Origin: Artocarpus heterophyllus
Taxonomy: Eukaryota > Streptophyta > Magnoliopsida > Rosales > Moraceae
Direction: 5' to 3'
Assembly: GCA_025403435.1 (NCBI GenBank)
Contig: CM046333.1
Location: 36,663,521-36,727,520, forward strand
Length of the DNA: 64,000 nt
The notes under the pieces were generated by a model, which worked only from the letters and a program-made list of their open reading frames with translations, did no database searches and was not told the DNA's origin. A program made the translations under genes and the position numbers. Positions 12,301 to 24,921 of this stretch are shown piece after piece (within the stretch, counting starts at the first letter, position 1; each line of letters begins with the position of its first letter).

Positions 12301-15300
12301 ATCTATATATATATATACACACACACATACATATAGCTGCATGGAAAAAGGCAAAAAATCTAATAATGTTACAACTTACAAGTCCAAAAGAATCCGGTTA
12401 AAACAATGGCTTGAACTCAAGGGGAATCTCTTGAAAACAAGAGCCGGCCTTTGTGTTCTCGGACATCGAAGAAGGTCTAGGCCTGTCCATAGGGGTCCTA
12501 AAAACAAGGACTAAAAGGCTAGGGTTCGGAGAGTGCATTCTCAAGCCTGGTCCTAGATGAATGATAGGATTAAAGTATAAAGCAAAATGGGTGTTATTTT
12601 TAAAGCCTAATTATTCGCACATATTACTTTATTGTTGGTTTTGAAAAACGTTTTTTCACAAAATAAAATGGAAACATGATAATAGTATAGATCGTGTTTA
12701 ACAAAAATTTTCTAAAACACTATAGATTATACCAATATTTCGTGCATAAATAAATATGAAAATACTTTGCTTATCAGTAGAGAGATGAAGATGAACTAGA
12801 ATAAGTTTTACAAAAGAAGTTCTCTATTTATAGAACTAACATCTTTCTCTCTTAGTCCTTAGCACCAGATGGACATACGTGTAGGCATAGAAGGAATATG
12901 GTTTTTAAAAATCACTCAACTAATTTAAGTCACGAAAATAGAAGAACTCTTCTTCTTTTTCTTTCTCTCTCTCTACAGGCCTTTGAGTGTTTTTTTGCAG
13001 AATACTCTCAGTCTCTCCAAGACTCATAAATATATTCTAAATGAATAGAGGAGGCTTCTATTTATAGAGAACAAGAAAGCTAATAAATTTTAGAAAGTTT
13101 CTTTATTTTAATTTTAATATCAAATATTTAATTAAAATAAAAGACACAAGTTTCCTATTTCTACACTGCCATAGGCGCCATACACGCAGATACCCTATCT
13201 ATGTGTGGAGCCAGTTCAAGGAGAAGGAGAAGAGAAAAACTGCTTGTAACCCAATCTCATTTGTCTCCACATTAAACTTTCCAAATTTGAATTAATTCAC
13301 ATTTATTCAGAATTAGAAATACTAAATATGAAAACTTTGTAAACAAGCTTTGATGTGTACAAGAGGACTTTTCACTTTGTGCTTGGGAGCCACATCCCAC
13401 TCTATGACTTTCAAAATTAATTATTTTATTTTATTTATTAAACAATCTAATTTTTAATAAATATAAATTAATTTATAATTAATTTATTTTGAGTGATATT
13501 TAATTTAGAATTCTATAATTTTAAATTCATTATTTAGACTAATAATTTCACTTGTCTAAACAGTGTTTACAAAGATGGCAGGGGACTAATGAGTCCATGA
13601 TTTCAAGTTCCAATAAAACCAATACATTAATTAAACTCTTTAATTAATATATTACTCTTTTATTAATTCCAATATAACTTTATTAAATACTTGAAATTGT
13701 ATTATTGAAATTATAGCTATTCAATTTACTCATATCTGAAAATTTTCTATTTAATATAATCCTTACACATAAGTCGATCCTCTATAAATAATTCATAATT
13801 AGAGCTAGGTAAAATCCGTTGACTTCTCTAATTACTTATTTCCATTAATTCTGTAATGAATAACAAATTCATGAACTTAATCATGAATTAAGTGCTCTTG
13901 TTAGTAAAGCAGCGAATTAATACACAAGAGAATTATTTATCTGCTTCTCATTAGAGAATGAATGAATTTCATATTGTAATACTAATATTGACAGCTACTT
14001 ACTTCATCATGCCTCCAAGATATAAGGAATAAGATTTGATTCTTAAATCTATACCAAGTCAGTCAAAAGACATAAATCCTTAAATAAGCATCTGCTAATA
14101 ACTCAAGATTAAGATAATCTTATATGTGACCATTGGTCGATGTGATTAAAACTTACTATATTTAACGAAAATTATTAGTTGTTCATATCCCATCACGTCC
14201 TAATCCTACGTAATCTCATTATACACAGTGCACTTATTTAATAACTCACTACATTAATGGTTCAGATAAAACTGTTCTGTTCTTAATGGAAATAACTTGC
14301 ACTAGTAACAATCAATTAAAAATTTCATACTTTAATTGAATTATTATTTATAACAATTAATTATATGTTATTGACCATTTTAATTATCTTCTTTAAATAT
14401 TATCCTCTTGTATATAATGCTTATATATATATTTAAAATCACATAGGTAACTATAGAATTTTTATTATATTCTTAAAGTATTTAAAATACATACACGTAA
14501 ATGTAATGAATAAATTTACTTTATTTCTCTATAAAAATGTCCATTTCAAAACATCATATGCTTTATGGACATCTATCCTAACATTTGTGTCTCTTAATAG
14601 TTACAACTTTTGGACGGATTTGTTACGTTAGTTCCACATCAGTCGATACCAAAGTTGAAGGTTTTCTGTTTAAGTTTTCATAGGTGCACCCTTGAGGAAT
14701 ATATTTTTAAGAAAGAGGGAATATTGCAGGTTCATCACATGAACACAAAGGTGAACCTATATGGTCTTAAGCCTCAAATAAGGCTTAGACAAGTTCTCAA
14801 GGATCCTTGAAGTAAGGAAGTTTAGTCACTTGTAACACCCCTGAATTTTAAAGTAAGGTTAGTTATGCTAAGTTTAATTATTAAGTGTGTCAGTGTAAAT
14901 TTTGTTGTTCATTTTAGTCATTCGGAGATTTTGTTACATTTTTCATATTTAAAATTTGATTTTAGTATTAAAATACCAAATGACATTTTTACCCCATATT
15001 TTTTTTTCATATTTACGAAAACGCCCTTGGGCTTTCCTTTTTCTTTTTCTTTTCCCTTTCCTTTTTCATTTTCACACTTTCTCTCTCTCTTGCTCATGCG
15101 TCGCTCAGCCCTCTCTCTCTCTTTCTTTCTCTTAAAAATTTTGATTTCAAGCTTCATTCTCATGGATTTGAGCAAGGATTGAAGTTCAATCATCAAGTTT
15201 TTCATCCAAAAATGATGATTAAAGGTTAACCCTTTTTCTCTAAAACTTTTGATTGTTGTTTTGAATCTTTGATGTATTTTGCAATCCGAACTTTATTGAG

Positions 15301-17858
15301 CTTGAAAAATGTTTAATCTAAGCTTATAGGACTTGTTTTACAATGAATCTAAGCTTTATTTGAACAAAATTTGATTTAATCAAGTTTTTACATTTTTCTT
15401 TGATTTTTAAAATTGAGTTTAAATTTGGAGAAAATGGTTTAAACTTGTTCTACTATGATTTTCTATGCTTTCTATATGATTTTTATGCTCTAGGATTGAG
15501 AAAATAGGTTTTAAATTTGAATTTTGAGCTTGGGAAGGTCGAGACTCGAAGTCTCGGGTCCCCAGATTTTGCTAGTTCGGTAGGCCAAACTTGATCTTCG
15601 GTAGGCCGAACCTGGGAAAAGTTCGATAGTCCGGTCTGGATGTTCGAAAGGCCGAACTGTACAGTTCGGCAGGCCAAACCAGGATGTTCGGCCGGCCGAC
15701 TGTGGACTTGAAAAATTATGTTTTTACTTAGGTTTTCAATGTTTAATGATTTTGAAATGTTTCAAAAAGGATTATGATTTTGGACTCGAAGTCTCGGGTC
15801 CCCAGATTTTGCTAGTTCGGTAGGCCAAACTTGATCTTCGGCAGGCCGAACCTGGGAAAAGTTCGACAGTCCGGTCTGGATGTTCGAAAGGCCGAACTGT
15901 ACAGTTCGGCAGGCCAAACCAGGATGTTCGGCCGACCGACTGTGGACTTGAAAAATTATGTTTTTACTTAGGTTTTCAATGTTTAATGATTTTGAAATGT
16001 TTCAAAAAGGATTATGATTTTGGGTTATGATTATTTTGAATCAAAAAGGTACACTGATAATTAAATTAACATAATGATATTTGTTAAATATGATTTCTAA
16101 TTTTAAATGCAGTTTTTAAGCTCTTTAACATATATGGAGCATACGTTGGATTTTATTTAAAGCTTATGTTATTGGATTTTAATGAGGTGGGATATTACTA
16201 TCCCTTTCTTTGGTAGCCCCTTTAAAATTATTTTGGTCAAAGTTTATTTCTTAAATGTTTTCTTTAAGGATGATTTCTGTGATTGATTTTGAAGAATTGT
16301 ATTTGAATATTCCTTTCAGATTTTCAAAACCCGTACAGTGATGTTTTATCAAGTTTCATTCAAGTAAGTATTAATTAATTTTTATTAAGACCTTGAGATT
16401 AGTTTACCAATGATATTTTTATCTATAACTGTCATTTTTAAATAACTTGTTTTTAACTAATGATCCTACTGAGCCTTCCGCTCACATTTTCTTGTTTTTA
16501 AAATTCCCCTTCCAGGTTTGGAGAGGAAGGATGGACCCAAAATCAAAACCTAGCTCTATGAGTAGATATGGTATTTTCTTTAAAACTGTGGTATGATGCG
16601 TGTATTGTACGACTTGTCCCATTGTTTATGTCTTTTCATCTCTATAAATTGTATATTTTTAATTTATCTTAGAGACGATGATTTTCAGTATTTTTGTATT
16701 ATTATCTTTGATATTGTATTTTATTTATCAGCCTACCTTCGTGGTAAGCATCCACGTGATGGTGAATGAGAATAAGATCTCAGCTACATCTTTGTAGCAT
16801 TCACGTGATGAAAACAACCGATATTATTATTTATTCTGATAATATTTATTTATTTATTATGTATATATATACTCTTTCTTTTATTTACTTAAAACTCTTA
16901 TACCCTTCTCAAGGCGTCACATCTCTTGACTAAATCACGAATGACAAAAGCTGTAGTACTTAGAACACGACAAGAAATCTCTTTTTCAAGAGTCTCAAAA
17001 GTCCAAAGGTGGGCTTATAAATCTACCTAAACCCACTTAGGATTAGAAAAACACTCTATTGTAGGGGTTGGCATTGAAAGACACTAATTTCTTTCTTAGG
17101 CTCATGTCTTGCAGTGTTTTTCACCTATTTTGTTTTGAAGACAGTATTGTCCCTTTCCACTGCTTCCTTTTCTTGACTGGCGAATGGCCCACCGCCATCC
17201 AATCACTAGACTATTGTGGCCATTCATCGGATATCGCCAGTAAAACGGTTACTTGTTAGGTTACCTATCAGGTGACTTCGATCATCTAAGATTATAAAGA
17301 TTATTGTTCATGTTCAAAACTGACATTTTTTTTAAGAAAGCGGTACAAAACGAAAGAAGTGATTGGAGGGATTATTTCCTATTTTTCTCTTTTGGTTCTT
17401 TTTTGTTTTTCAATTTTGCCCTTCAATCGCAGGTATTGGCCCAGCCCGTGTTTCGCGCGGTAGAAACCTGGGCCAGCATGAGGTGGCCAAACTCAGGCTT
17501 CATAACCAGCGAGTACACAATTTCCATGTACGGCAAAAGGCTCATCCCCATGAACCTCTTCAGGCTAACTTGGAGAACAATCTTTGTGGTGATGGTAACT
17601 GTTATAGCCATGGCACTGCCTTTCTTCACACACATGATTGCACTAATGGGGGCCATCGGGTATTGGCCCCTTGTGGTGCACTTCCCTGTTGAGATGCACA
17701 TAGCCCAAAACAAGATTCCCAAACGGACCATGGCGTGGGCTGGGCTCCAACTCCTTAGCCTAATGACCTTTCTCATTTCCTTAGCCGCGGCTTCTGGCGC
17801 CATTCAAGGAATTCACAAGAATCTTCACACTTATCAGCCCTTTAAGTCCACAGATTGA
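9369..17858 (+). CDS. Amino acid permease, AAP family; exon 1 not found
   Basis: Membrane H+-coupled amino acid importer of the plant AAP family (AAAP superfamily). Six exons join in frame with consensus splice sites: 9369-9602, 9734-9827, 10517-10734, 11009-11154, 12039-12266, 17433-17858. They encode about 448 residues, starting with the first membrane segment (ACAHIITTAIGAGVLSLAWA) and ending at a TGA. Family hallmarks seen include LLADCYRSPDPVTGKRNYSY, GIVEIFLSQIPNF, GYAAFGDHAPENLL and YWPLVVHFPVEMHIAQ. AAPs are about 470-490 residues, so roughly 30-40 N-terminal residues are missing. The first visible exon starts in phase 1 after a good acceptor, so an upstream exon must exist or have existed. 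The 5.2-kb intron 12267-17432 holds two solo LTRs. The protein is diverged from classic AAPs (e.g. YGPVFIDIQ, SMYGKRLIP). It is either a working gene with a distant first exon or a 5'-truncated copy. Confidence 0.85.
10113..10475. repeat. MITE-like block in permease intron
   Basis: Begins near GGATGTTTGGCATAGTGG and contains two copies of the ACTATA(A/G)C...GTGAAAGCTTTATA motif. It resembles the elements at 548 and 33707. Boundaries are approximate. It ends just upstream of the third visible exon. Confidence 0.35.
12633..14583 (-). mobile_element. Solo LTR, Copia-like, minus orientation, in permease intron
   Basis: On the minus strand it begins TGTTAGGATAGATGTCC (at 14583) and ends AAAACCAACA (at 12633). 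Flanking pentamers are TTTAT (12628-12632) and TTTGT (14584-14588), an imperfect target duplication. It has TATA-like stretches of the type CTATTTATAGA in both directions and no coding region. Assignment to Copia rests on the TGTTAGGAT start and is moderate. Confidence 0.5.
14831..16921 (+). mobile_element. Solo LTR, gypsy-type, in permease intron
   Basis: Starts TGTAACACCC at 14831 and ends GGCGTCACA at 16921, matching the ends of chromovirus-type LTRs such as the one at 21100. The flanking pentamers TCACT and TCTCT match at 4 of 5 positions. It contains a pyrimidine-rich block near 15020-15130 and a 240-bp internal duplication, and has no internal retroviral genes. It is in the same orientation as the host gene. 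Confidence 0.6.
15543..16022. repeat. 240-bp direct tandem duplication inside the solo LTR
   Basis: GACTCGAAGTCTCGGGTCC starts at 15543 and again at 15783. The copies are nearly identical over 240 bp. Each contains several short alternating motifs of the form GTTCGG(T/C)AGGCC(G/A)AAC, including the palindrome TTCGGCCGGCCGA in the first copy only. Confidence 0.9.
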
Positions 17859-20800
17859 CTATTTTAATCCCCAGAAAACTTATGAATATTAGTATATATA
17901 TTTTGAACGTTTTTCTAGGTAGAAAAAATACATGGGGCACCGCCGTTGCTAGACACGACAAGTAATTGAAAGTAAGGTCTTATAAATAGGACCCACCCTA
18001 TATTAATGTATAGCGTGCAACACCATTGGTGTTCTATAGCATTGTTCGGTTGAGTAGGACTCCTTTAAACTATGTTAAAAGTGGTTTATGTTATATTATT
18101 ACTCTAGTTCACTTTGTCGAAAGAGGCAATATTGTGTGTATTTTGTCATGTGGCAATCCAAGTTGTAATTCTATGTTGCTCTCAATCCGGTCCTTCAATA
18201 TGGACTACATCTTTGAGGATTTTCTTTTGTTTACTCAACTCCAGAATCAGTTATATTTTTTAGAAGATATAAGAGACAAATTTGGAACCAAACTGAAACT
18301 TGTGTAACATTAAAGCTTTACACTATAGTAACATGTGAAAACTTTATACTGAATTTTAGTGTTGGAACTTAATTCTCAAACATTCTCAAAAAGCTACTAA
18401 TATAATCACCCCTAAACAGGTTTAACTACAACTCATCTTTCCTTTGCTGCCTATTTTATAACTATGTTATTTTGAAATTATTTTGAGGTTAAAAGTTTAT
18501 TTTTACAAGTTATAAACCTTATAAATTATAAAAAAAATAGTATTTTTGTTAAATAATTAAATAAATATGTTGTTTTTATACTTTTAATAGCAAATGTAAC
18601 GGAAAATGCTATCTATTTTTTAGTGGCACTAAACGTGACTCGAACCCTCAATCTATAGTTGAGATAAAAAAAACTTACAATCAATTAAGCTGCTTTAATT
18701 TGTTTTAATATTAATATTTGTAATGAGGTTTTTTGACAACCACACAAGATAATATTCTAGGATCAGCTAGCTACTTTATTTGTTTTCCCTTATTTTAATT
18801 TCCGTCAATCAGTATTAATAGACTGCCATAATTTTCATATAAATGTTGTTCAATGAAGTATGTGTGTGTGTTTTTTTTTTTTTTTCCTTTCTTTCTTTCT
18901 TTTTTACTTGATAGTTAGCTATTCCAACTTTTCTTCTAATTTGGTCAGACATGCAATCAATTTTCAGAAGGTAAAGCATCCCGCTTTGTTGACTACTCAA
19001 ACTAATGTTGTTCAACTAGCTAGCAGCCAAAAGAGTTTTAACATATATATGGTACAATTTTCCAATAACGGGCGCCCACTTTTCTACACGTGACATGACC
19101 AAAATGCTTTAACTTCAATTGTTGATACACCCACAAGTGACGAAAATGAGCACAAATATTCTAAATTATTTTTTCAGAGATCATTAAGTAAAACGTTAAT
19201 GCAACTTTAACACTATCATAATTCAAAATTTTCCCAAAGAGTTTATTGCAAATGTGTAATTTTAATTTTTATAATTAATGGAATCATAAACCAACTTAAT
19301 ATTTTTTTTTCTTTTAACTTGTTTTAGGTAGATAGTCTACTGGTGGTATATGTTTCTAAATAATAATTAGATTTGATCAAAATTACGTTAAACTGAAAAA
19401 AAAAATACTTAAACTTTCAAAATTTAGTATAGATCTAACTATTTAAAGTAAAACAATCCCACCATAGAATTTTACTTTCGTTTTTAGTTGATACAAATCC
19501 AAGGTTTGTAGGTAAAAAGCTTATTTTTTGAAAAAATTACAATACGTGTCTAAATTATTGTTATGAAATTAAAATCTAACACAATATTTAAAATATTTTT
19601 AAAATATCCTTAATGATATAGTAATTATCTTAATGATATTACATATTATACTATATAATTACATATAAATAATTTTAATGATATCATTATGAGATATTTG
19701 TAAAATTTTTATAAATTATAGTCATATTTTAATTCAATAAACATAATTGGGCCAATTATCTCATTAACCTCATATGAACCTGTCAACAACAATTTGTCGT
19801 TGAAGCTCCCAAACATACAACTTCAGCGATGACAAATATCGTGACTAAAGACTTTTAACGATGAGAATTCGTCACCGCAACCATCCGCGCAATGGCATTT
19901 TAGCTTTCAGTGTCGTCAAGAGACTTTTTCTAAAGGGTTAAAGAGTCCTATCCTGTAATGTGGTTCACTGCAGGTTGGGTTCTATTGGTGTCTTAAACTA
20001 GTAAACAGTAGTTGAGAGTAGTTAAGTTGTAATAGTCATAAGTAACTCTACAACTTTGCTTGCACTTCTCGTGTACAAAAGCATAAAATAATAATAATAA
20101 TAATAACAATAAAAGATGGATATTTATCTTTTTATATTTTAGGCTAATTCAAAACTAATATTTATCTTTTTTACTATTTAGGTTAATTTAAAACTAAACG
20201 TTATGTTAATAGTTAATTTTGACCTTTAAAAATGGTTAAATTATCTTTAAGTAAAAGAGAAAAAAATTAAAACTTTTTGAAAAAAAGAAGAAAAAAACAA
20301 ATACAGACAAAACATCCATTTTTAAGGTATTCTATACATTTTTCGAAGTCAAAAATCTTAAAATAAAGTTTTTTTAAAGTTTTCATAGTTTTTTATTCAA
20401 TTTGAGGGTATTTTATATAATTTTTTAAATAAAAAATAAAGATTGATAAAAAAAAGTATAAATTTATACATTAAATATAATTTGAATTTATCCCTAAAAA
20501 ATCTAATTTAAAGTTATATATCCAATGAGGTCAAAAACATCTGAAATAAAGAATATAAAAAGGTAAATAACCCTGATGATGATGATAATTATTATTGATA
20601 ATACTAAAATAATAATGAGGGAAAATGGAAAAACTAGTAAAAGCTGATGATATCATATAATTGCATAAATGCTAAATAACTTGGTTGGTCTTTAACTTTT
20701 TAAAAGCTACAATTTCATTCCTAACTTTTTTTAACTGGGATCTTTTCAAAAAGGTGCAATTTTATCCCTCATTCTTTAATTTTAGATGGAAAAAAGTTTT

Positions 20801-21094
20801 TGATCACTTTAGTAAAAGTATTTTAATAAAATACCAAATATATTTTAAAGAAATTAGAATTAAAACTTAAAAAACAAAAGAAATTAAATCTTAAAACGTA
20901 AAAAATAAATTTAAAAAAGAGCTTGAAAACTTCATTGAATTATGGAGACTACACAGATCTAGATGAGAAGAAATTCGACAACCTGACAAAGTCGTCATTG
21001 CCATCTGGGCGAGAGGGTGAGTTGCTGGAGGAGAGGGAACGAGAGATTGGAAGGGATAATAGAGGAATGCCCTAACGCCATCCCACGACCATAC
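17859..21094. other. Permease 3' flank and AT-rich intergenic DNA
   Basis: About 17859-18030 is the presumed 3' UTR of the permease. Beyond it lie AT-rich sequence, a fragment with the AAGCTTTACACTATAGTAAC motif (18311-18350, same family as 548), a tRNA-like reversed GACTCGAACCC sequence near 18638, and a TAA microsatellite near 20090. The block about 20940-21094 is less AT-rich and is the left side of the retrotransposon insertion site. No gene was recognised. Confidence 0.5.
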
Positions 21095-21099
21095 CTTAA
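21095..21099. repeat. Target-site duplication, left copy (CTTAA)
   Basis: CTTAA immediately before the TGTGACACCC start of the left LTR. The identical pentamer follows the right LTR at 30055-30059. Confidence 0.9.
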
Positions 21100-23464
21100 T
21101 GTGACACCCGTTATTCTTCTAACGGGTATTGAGGTAATTAAATTAATTTTTAATGTATAAAAAAAAAATTGCTTCATTTAAATTTATTTTATAATATTTA
21201 TTTTTATCTATTTTTAAATTTTCTAAAATTCTCCTATATTTATTTAGTATGATTACTAAAAAGCCTTAGAACTTCTAATAAATCTCAAAAATGTCATATT
21301 GGCATTATGTGTGTTAAAGTCTTTAGATGAGACATAAGGATATATTTTCCAACTACTCTTGACCCTCATTTTCTTTATTTCCTCCGTGACATGCTTCAAC
21401 ATGTCTCCTCTATAATTGTTTCTATCACTTCTTTTCAAAGACTTCATCTTTTCTTCCTTTTTCTTCCACGGTTCCCACACTCTTCTTCTCATTTCTTTGC
21501 TGAAGCAAAATACTTAGAGAACTTCTTCAAGGCAGCCATAAAAATCAGCCACCATCACCTCCATTTGAGCAAGAATTTCAGTCATACCGAAGTAAAGGAA
21601 CCTGTTTTGAAGCCATTTCAAGCTTCCAACTAACCATAATCCGAGGTTAGAATCTTATGAACAAATTTAGTCTTTCATTTATAAATTTTCTTTTATACTA
21701 AAGGATTATTCAAATTTGCGTTCTTAAACCTAAGTATATGTTTGTTGCTATTTTGGAGCATATGTATGAAGTCTAAGTGTATATGCCCTAGACAGAAAAT
21801 TTATATTGTTAAACTTTGTAATACCCCTATGGGCAGTGGTTATTTCTTGAAATTCTAAGATTAAATTAAAATGAATTTTATGAATTGGTTTGCATATTTG
21901 AAAAGTAGCATCCTAGGCTTTCTAACGAGCTATCATAAACCTAAATCGGAGTTGTATTTTATTTTCTAAGAATTATTCAATTTTTGTATTGGAAACTAGT
22001 AAATCTGCCAGTTTGTTATGGTATACCAGCTGCTAACCTGAACCAAGAACCCATCTTTGCTCACCACCTAATTCTTTAATGTCTTGCAACCTTTCCAATA
22101 TTATCCTAAGTGATTGATGAATCTTATTAGGGACTAAAACATATAGATTACTTGTTCACATTTTATATTGTGTTAAGACAAAAATTGTTTACTGTGGTAT
22201 TCAAAAGAGATTTATATAAAAGCTTTAATGGCATACTAGTAAGATAGGTTTACACATGATTTATTTATGAATGTAGTTGTATGTTGTGCTTTAGTTTTAA
22301 TTGTCCTTATGCACGCCTTAGGATCAAGGGAGTATGGAGCTAACGTTAATTGATTCCAGGATTAAGAGACTGTTGATAAGCTTGAAAGGTAGGGATTCTA
22401 TTACTCATCTTTTGTGAGGTTTTTATAGAATTAAAATTGATTGTTTTGCCGCAATATATATATATATCTATGTTGAACTGATATTATATGTGTATCACAT
22501 ATGAAACTGTGACATGGACTCGTCTTGTATTGTACGGCGAGGAACATAATGAATTGACACATGTTATAAATTGAGAAGCATGGTTAGGAAAATTAACTCT
22601 ATTAATAATGATTTAATATAGAGAAATTGTGAGACATGAAAAGGGCGACGGTTACGTCCTTGGGCATGAATACCCTAAAAGGTAAAATAGGGGGAAGGTG
22701 ATGACGCTTCCTTGGGTTGAAAGTCCCAGAACACACTGTACAGGAATTGATTTGGTGAGGACTCGGGGCTTGATGTCCCCTCACCGGAACACCCTTGGAA
22801 TGTTTATAGGGTGATCAAGTGCGCCCATTTGGGTTTCGATGAGTTGAGTGATACTCAATTTAACATGGATACCTAGGAACAATGATGATTGGTAATATTT
22901 GTATAAATGTGTAATTATGACACTTGGTAATGATTAACTACGGTATCCATAAGATGTGATCATAATAAACCTCATAATCTGGAATATGATGTGACTTACT
23001 AACCATGCAGATTTTAATGTGGTAATGATAAAAACCTGAAGGTGAGTAATGGCTTTCTCTACTGAGCATAGTGTTGCTCATACCCTTATATTTTTATCTT
23101 TTCAGGACTCACTAAGTGTGAGGTGGCTACGAGAAATATAGTTGAGGAAGTGATGTAGCTATATTACATTGGGACTGCTTCAATTGTTGAGAATGTTCTT
23201 CATGATAATGTAAGCATCAATTGTTACTTTCTGTGACTGTATTACAATGTGTTGAGGGTTAAAATGATGATGACAACAGTTTATATTATTAAATTTAAGG
23301 TGCTACATTAAAACTGTGGTTTATTTATCGTTTATATTTTTATTTTTGAGTTGAGAGTTTTCATTTAAGTCCCGGGCAAATTTTAATCTTTAAGGTTTTA
23401 CTTTTATTATTTATTTTTATTTTATCTCATTAAAAACTGTTAACCCCCATATAGGGGCGTTACA
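21100..23464 (+). repeat. Left LTR of the retrotransposon, 2365 bp
   Basis: TGTGACACCC...GGGGCGTTACA. It contains a pyrimidine-rich stretch near 21420-21490 and an AT dinucleotide run near 22456. Small ORFs inside recur identically in the right LTR and show no domain resemblance; they are not considered genes. Confidence 0.92.
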
Positions 23465-23471
23465 GAATTTT

Positions 23472-23483
23472 TGGTATCAGAGC
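23472..23483 (+). promoter_or_regulatory. Primer-binding site, initiator Met tRNA
   Basis: TGGTATCAGAGC, complementary to the 3' end of plant initiator tRNA-Met, placed 7 bases after the left LTR. This is where minus-strand DNA synthesis would begin. Confidence 0.85.
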
Positions 23484-24921
23484 CTAGGTTCGGTTAACCT
23501 AGGGAGTGTAGCATCACTTTAAAAAAATATATTTTTGAGATGGTTTTGAAGCTGAATTTTCATTGTCATCATCAAAATGAACCTTCACATTGATTTATAC
23601 AGTCTAGAAGGATGTAACATGGAAAGGCCATAGAATGAAAATACTAATAGTTTATGAGTACAATAATTATATAGAAGGAAAGTATTAATAGTTATAAGGG
23701 AATGATAATTATATGGAATGAGTTTATAAGTAGAATGCTTATGAGAGATTCGTATAATATTTGGATCTATAAGCATATCTAATTCGTATAAACGATGAGA
23801 AATTCGTATAGATAAGAGGATTTAAAAGCCTTTTGTCTCGTGAAAAACAATGAGAAATATAAGGCTTGATTTATTGATTTTAAAGTTTGACATAGATATG
23901 CCAAATTTTTCGTAATTGATTCAAACCTAAGTAATGATTATGTGTGGATTCGATGGAGCACATAAGTGTCAATAACTTTTCTTGAAAGTTCTATTTATTT
24001 GAGGAATATGATATAAGTTGGGAATCATGGTATTGAATCTTGAGAGAGATAAATGTTAGACTTTTGGTCTGTTGAGACTGTGTAAAGTCTAGAATGCATG
24101 AATCTCAAAATTGGAATATTTTGTTACGTACATTGTATTTAAGTGTATCAGTGAATCTTTCGGTTACCTAAGGTTTTGTTATATGAGGAAATTATATATT
24201 GTATGAGTAGAATTGTGGGGATTGTAGATGTTCTTAAGTAGTAACATCAAGTGTCTTTGTTCATTGATATGGTCTACGTTGAAAGACGTAAATCGTATTG
24301 ATTTCAAGGTTAGTCGCATTCTAAACCCTTGGTAGTAATGATGATGAATCCATTGATAGATGTTGAGTATTATCAATAACATATGGGTGTATGCATTGTT
24401 CAATAAGGTTTTGATTAAAACAAAATTATTTGAGTTGCTGGATCATTCAGGAAGATCGTTGTTGTCGTTAAATTAGATTTGTTGTTTATAGTTAACTTTA
24501 TCTATAGTGGACTTTGAATTGGGTTTAAGATTTATACAAATTGGTTTTCAATTTTATGTTTGTTATTTAACTCGTTCTAAATGTGTTAAGGCCCGAAACA
24601 ACCTGACCATTTTCAACTAAGAACATTTGGGCCTAGTTCAAATCTTAAATCAGTTTGATTCACACTGTCTCTCCCACGTGGTCTCTATACGTGTCATATA
24701 CAGTGGTTTAATTATTGTTTACATATACGTTTACTGTGCGTATGACCTTATTTCTCCGAGTTCACTTTTTCTCTCTTAATTTGTTATTTTTTCTCTAAAT
24801 CGCAAATCCTCTTCTTTTTCATTAAAAATTCTTCTTTTCCTCTAAAAGAAGAAGGAATTCTAGGATTCTGCAATTTACTATCTTAATTTTTCCTTTCTAT
24901 TTACTCTTCTTTCATCTCATC
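23484..24921. other. Retrotransposon 5' interior, untranslated
   Basis: No ORF of note and no gag remnant. The last 150 bases (about 24770-24921) are pyrimidine-rich with CTTCTTTTTC and TTCTCTCTT runs, like a plant 5' leader, directly before the first cargo ORF. This could be an inherited leader or internal promoter region of the captured sequence. Confidence 0.4.

Noticed and set aside
14865..15205. 105- and 95-codon ORFs on both strands
   Set aside because: Pyrimidine/purine-rich low-complexity stretch inside a solo LTR.
18638..18700. Possible tRNA (reversed GACTCGAACCC)
   Set aside because: Only a B-box-like piece; no cloverleaf can be formed, so at best a SINE or MITE fragment.
21256..22784. 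ORFs of 60-80 codons inside the left LTR, recurring in the right LTR
   Set aside because: They are identical only because the LTRs are identical; composition and lack of any family motif give no support for coding.
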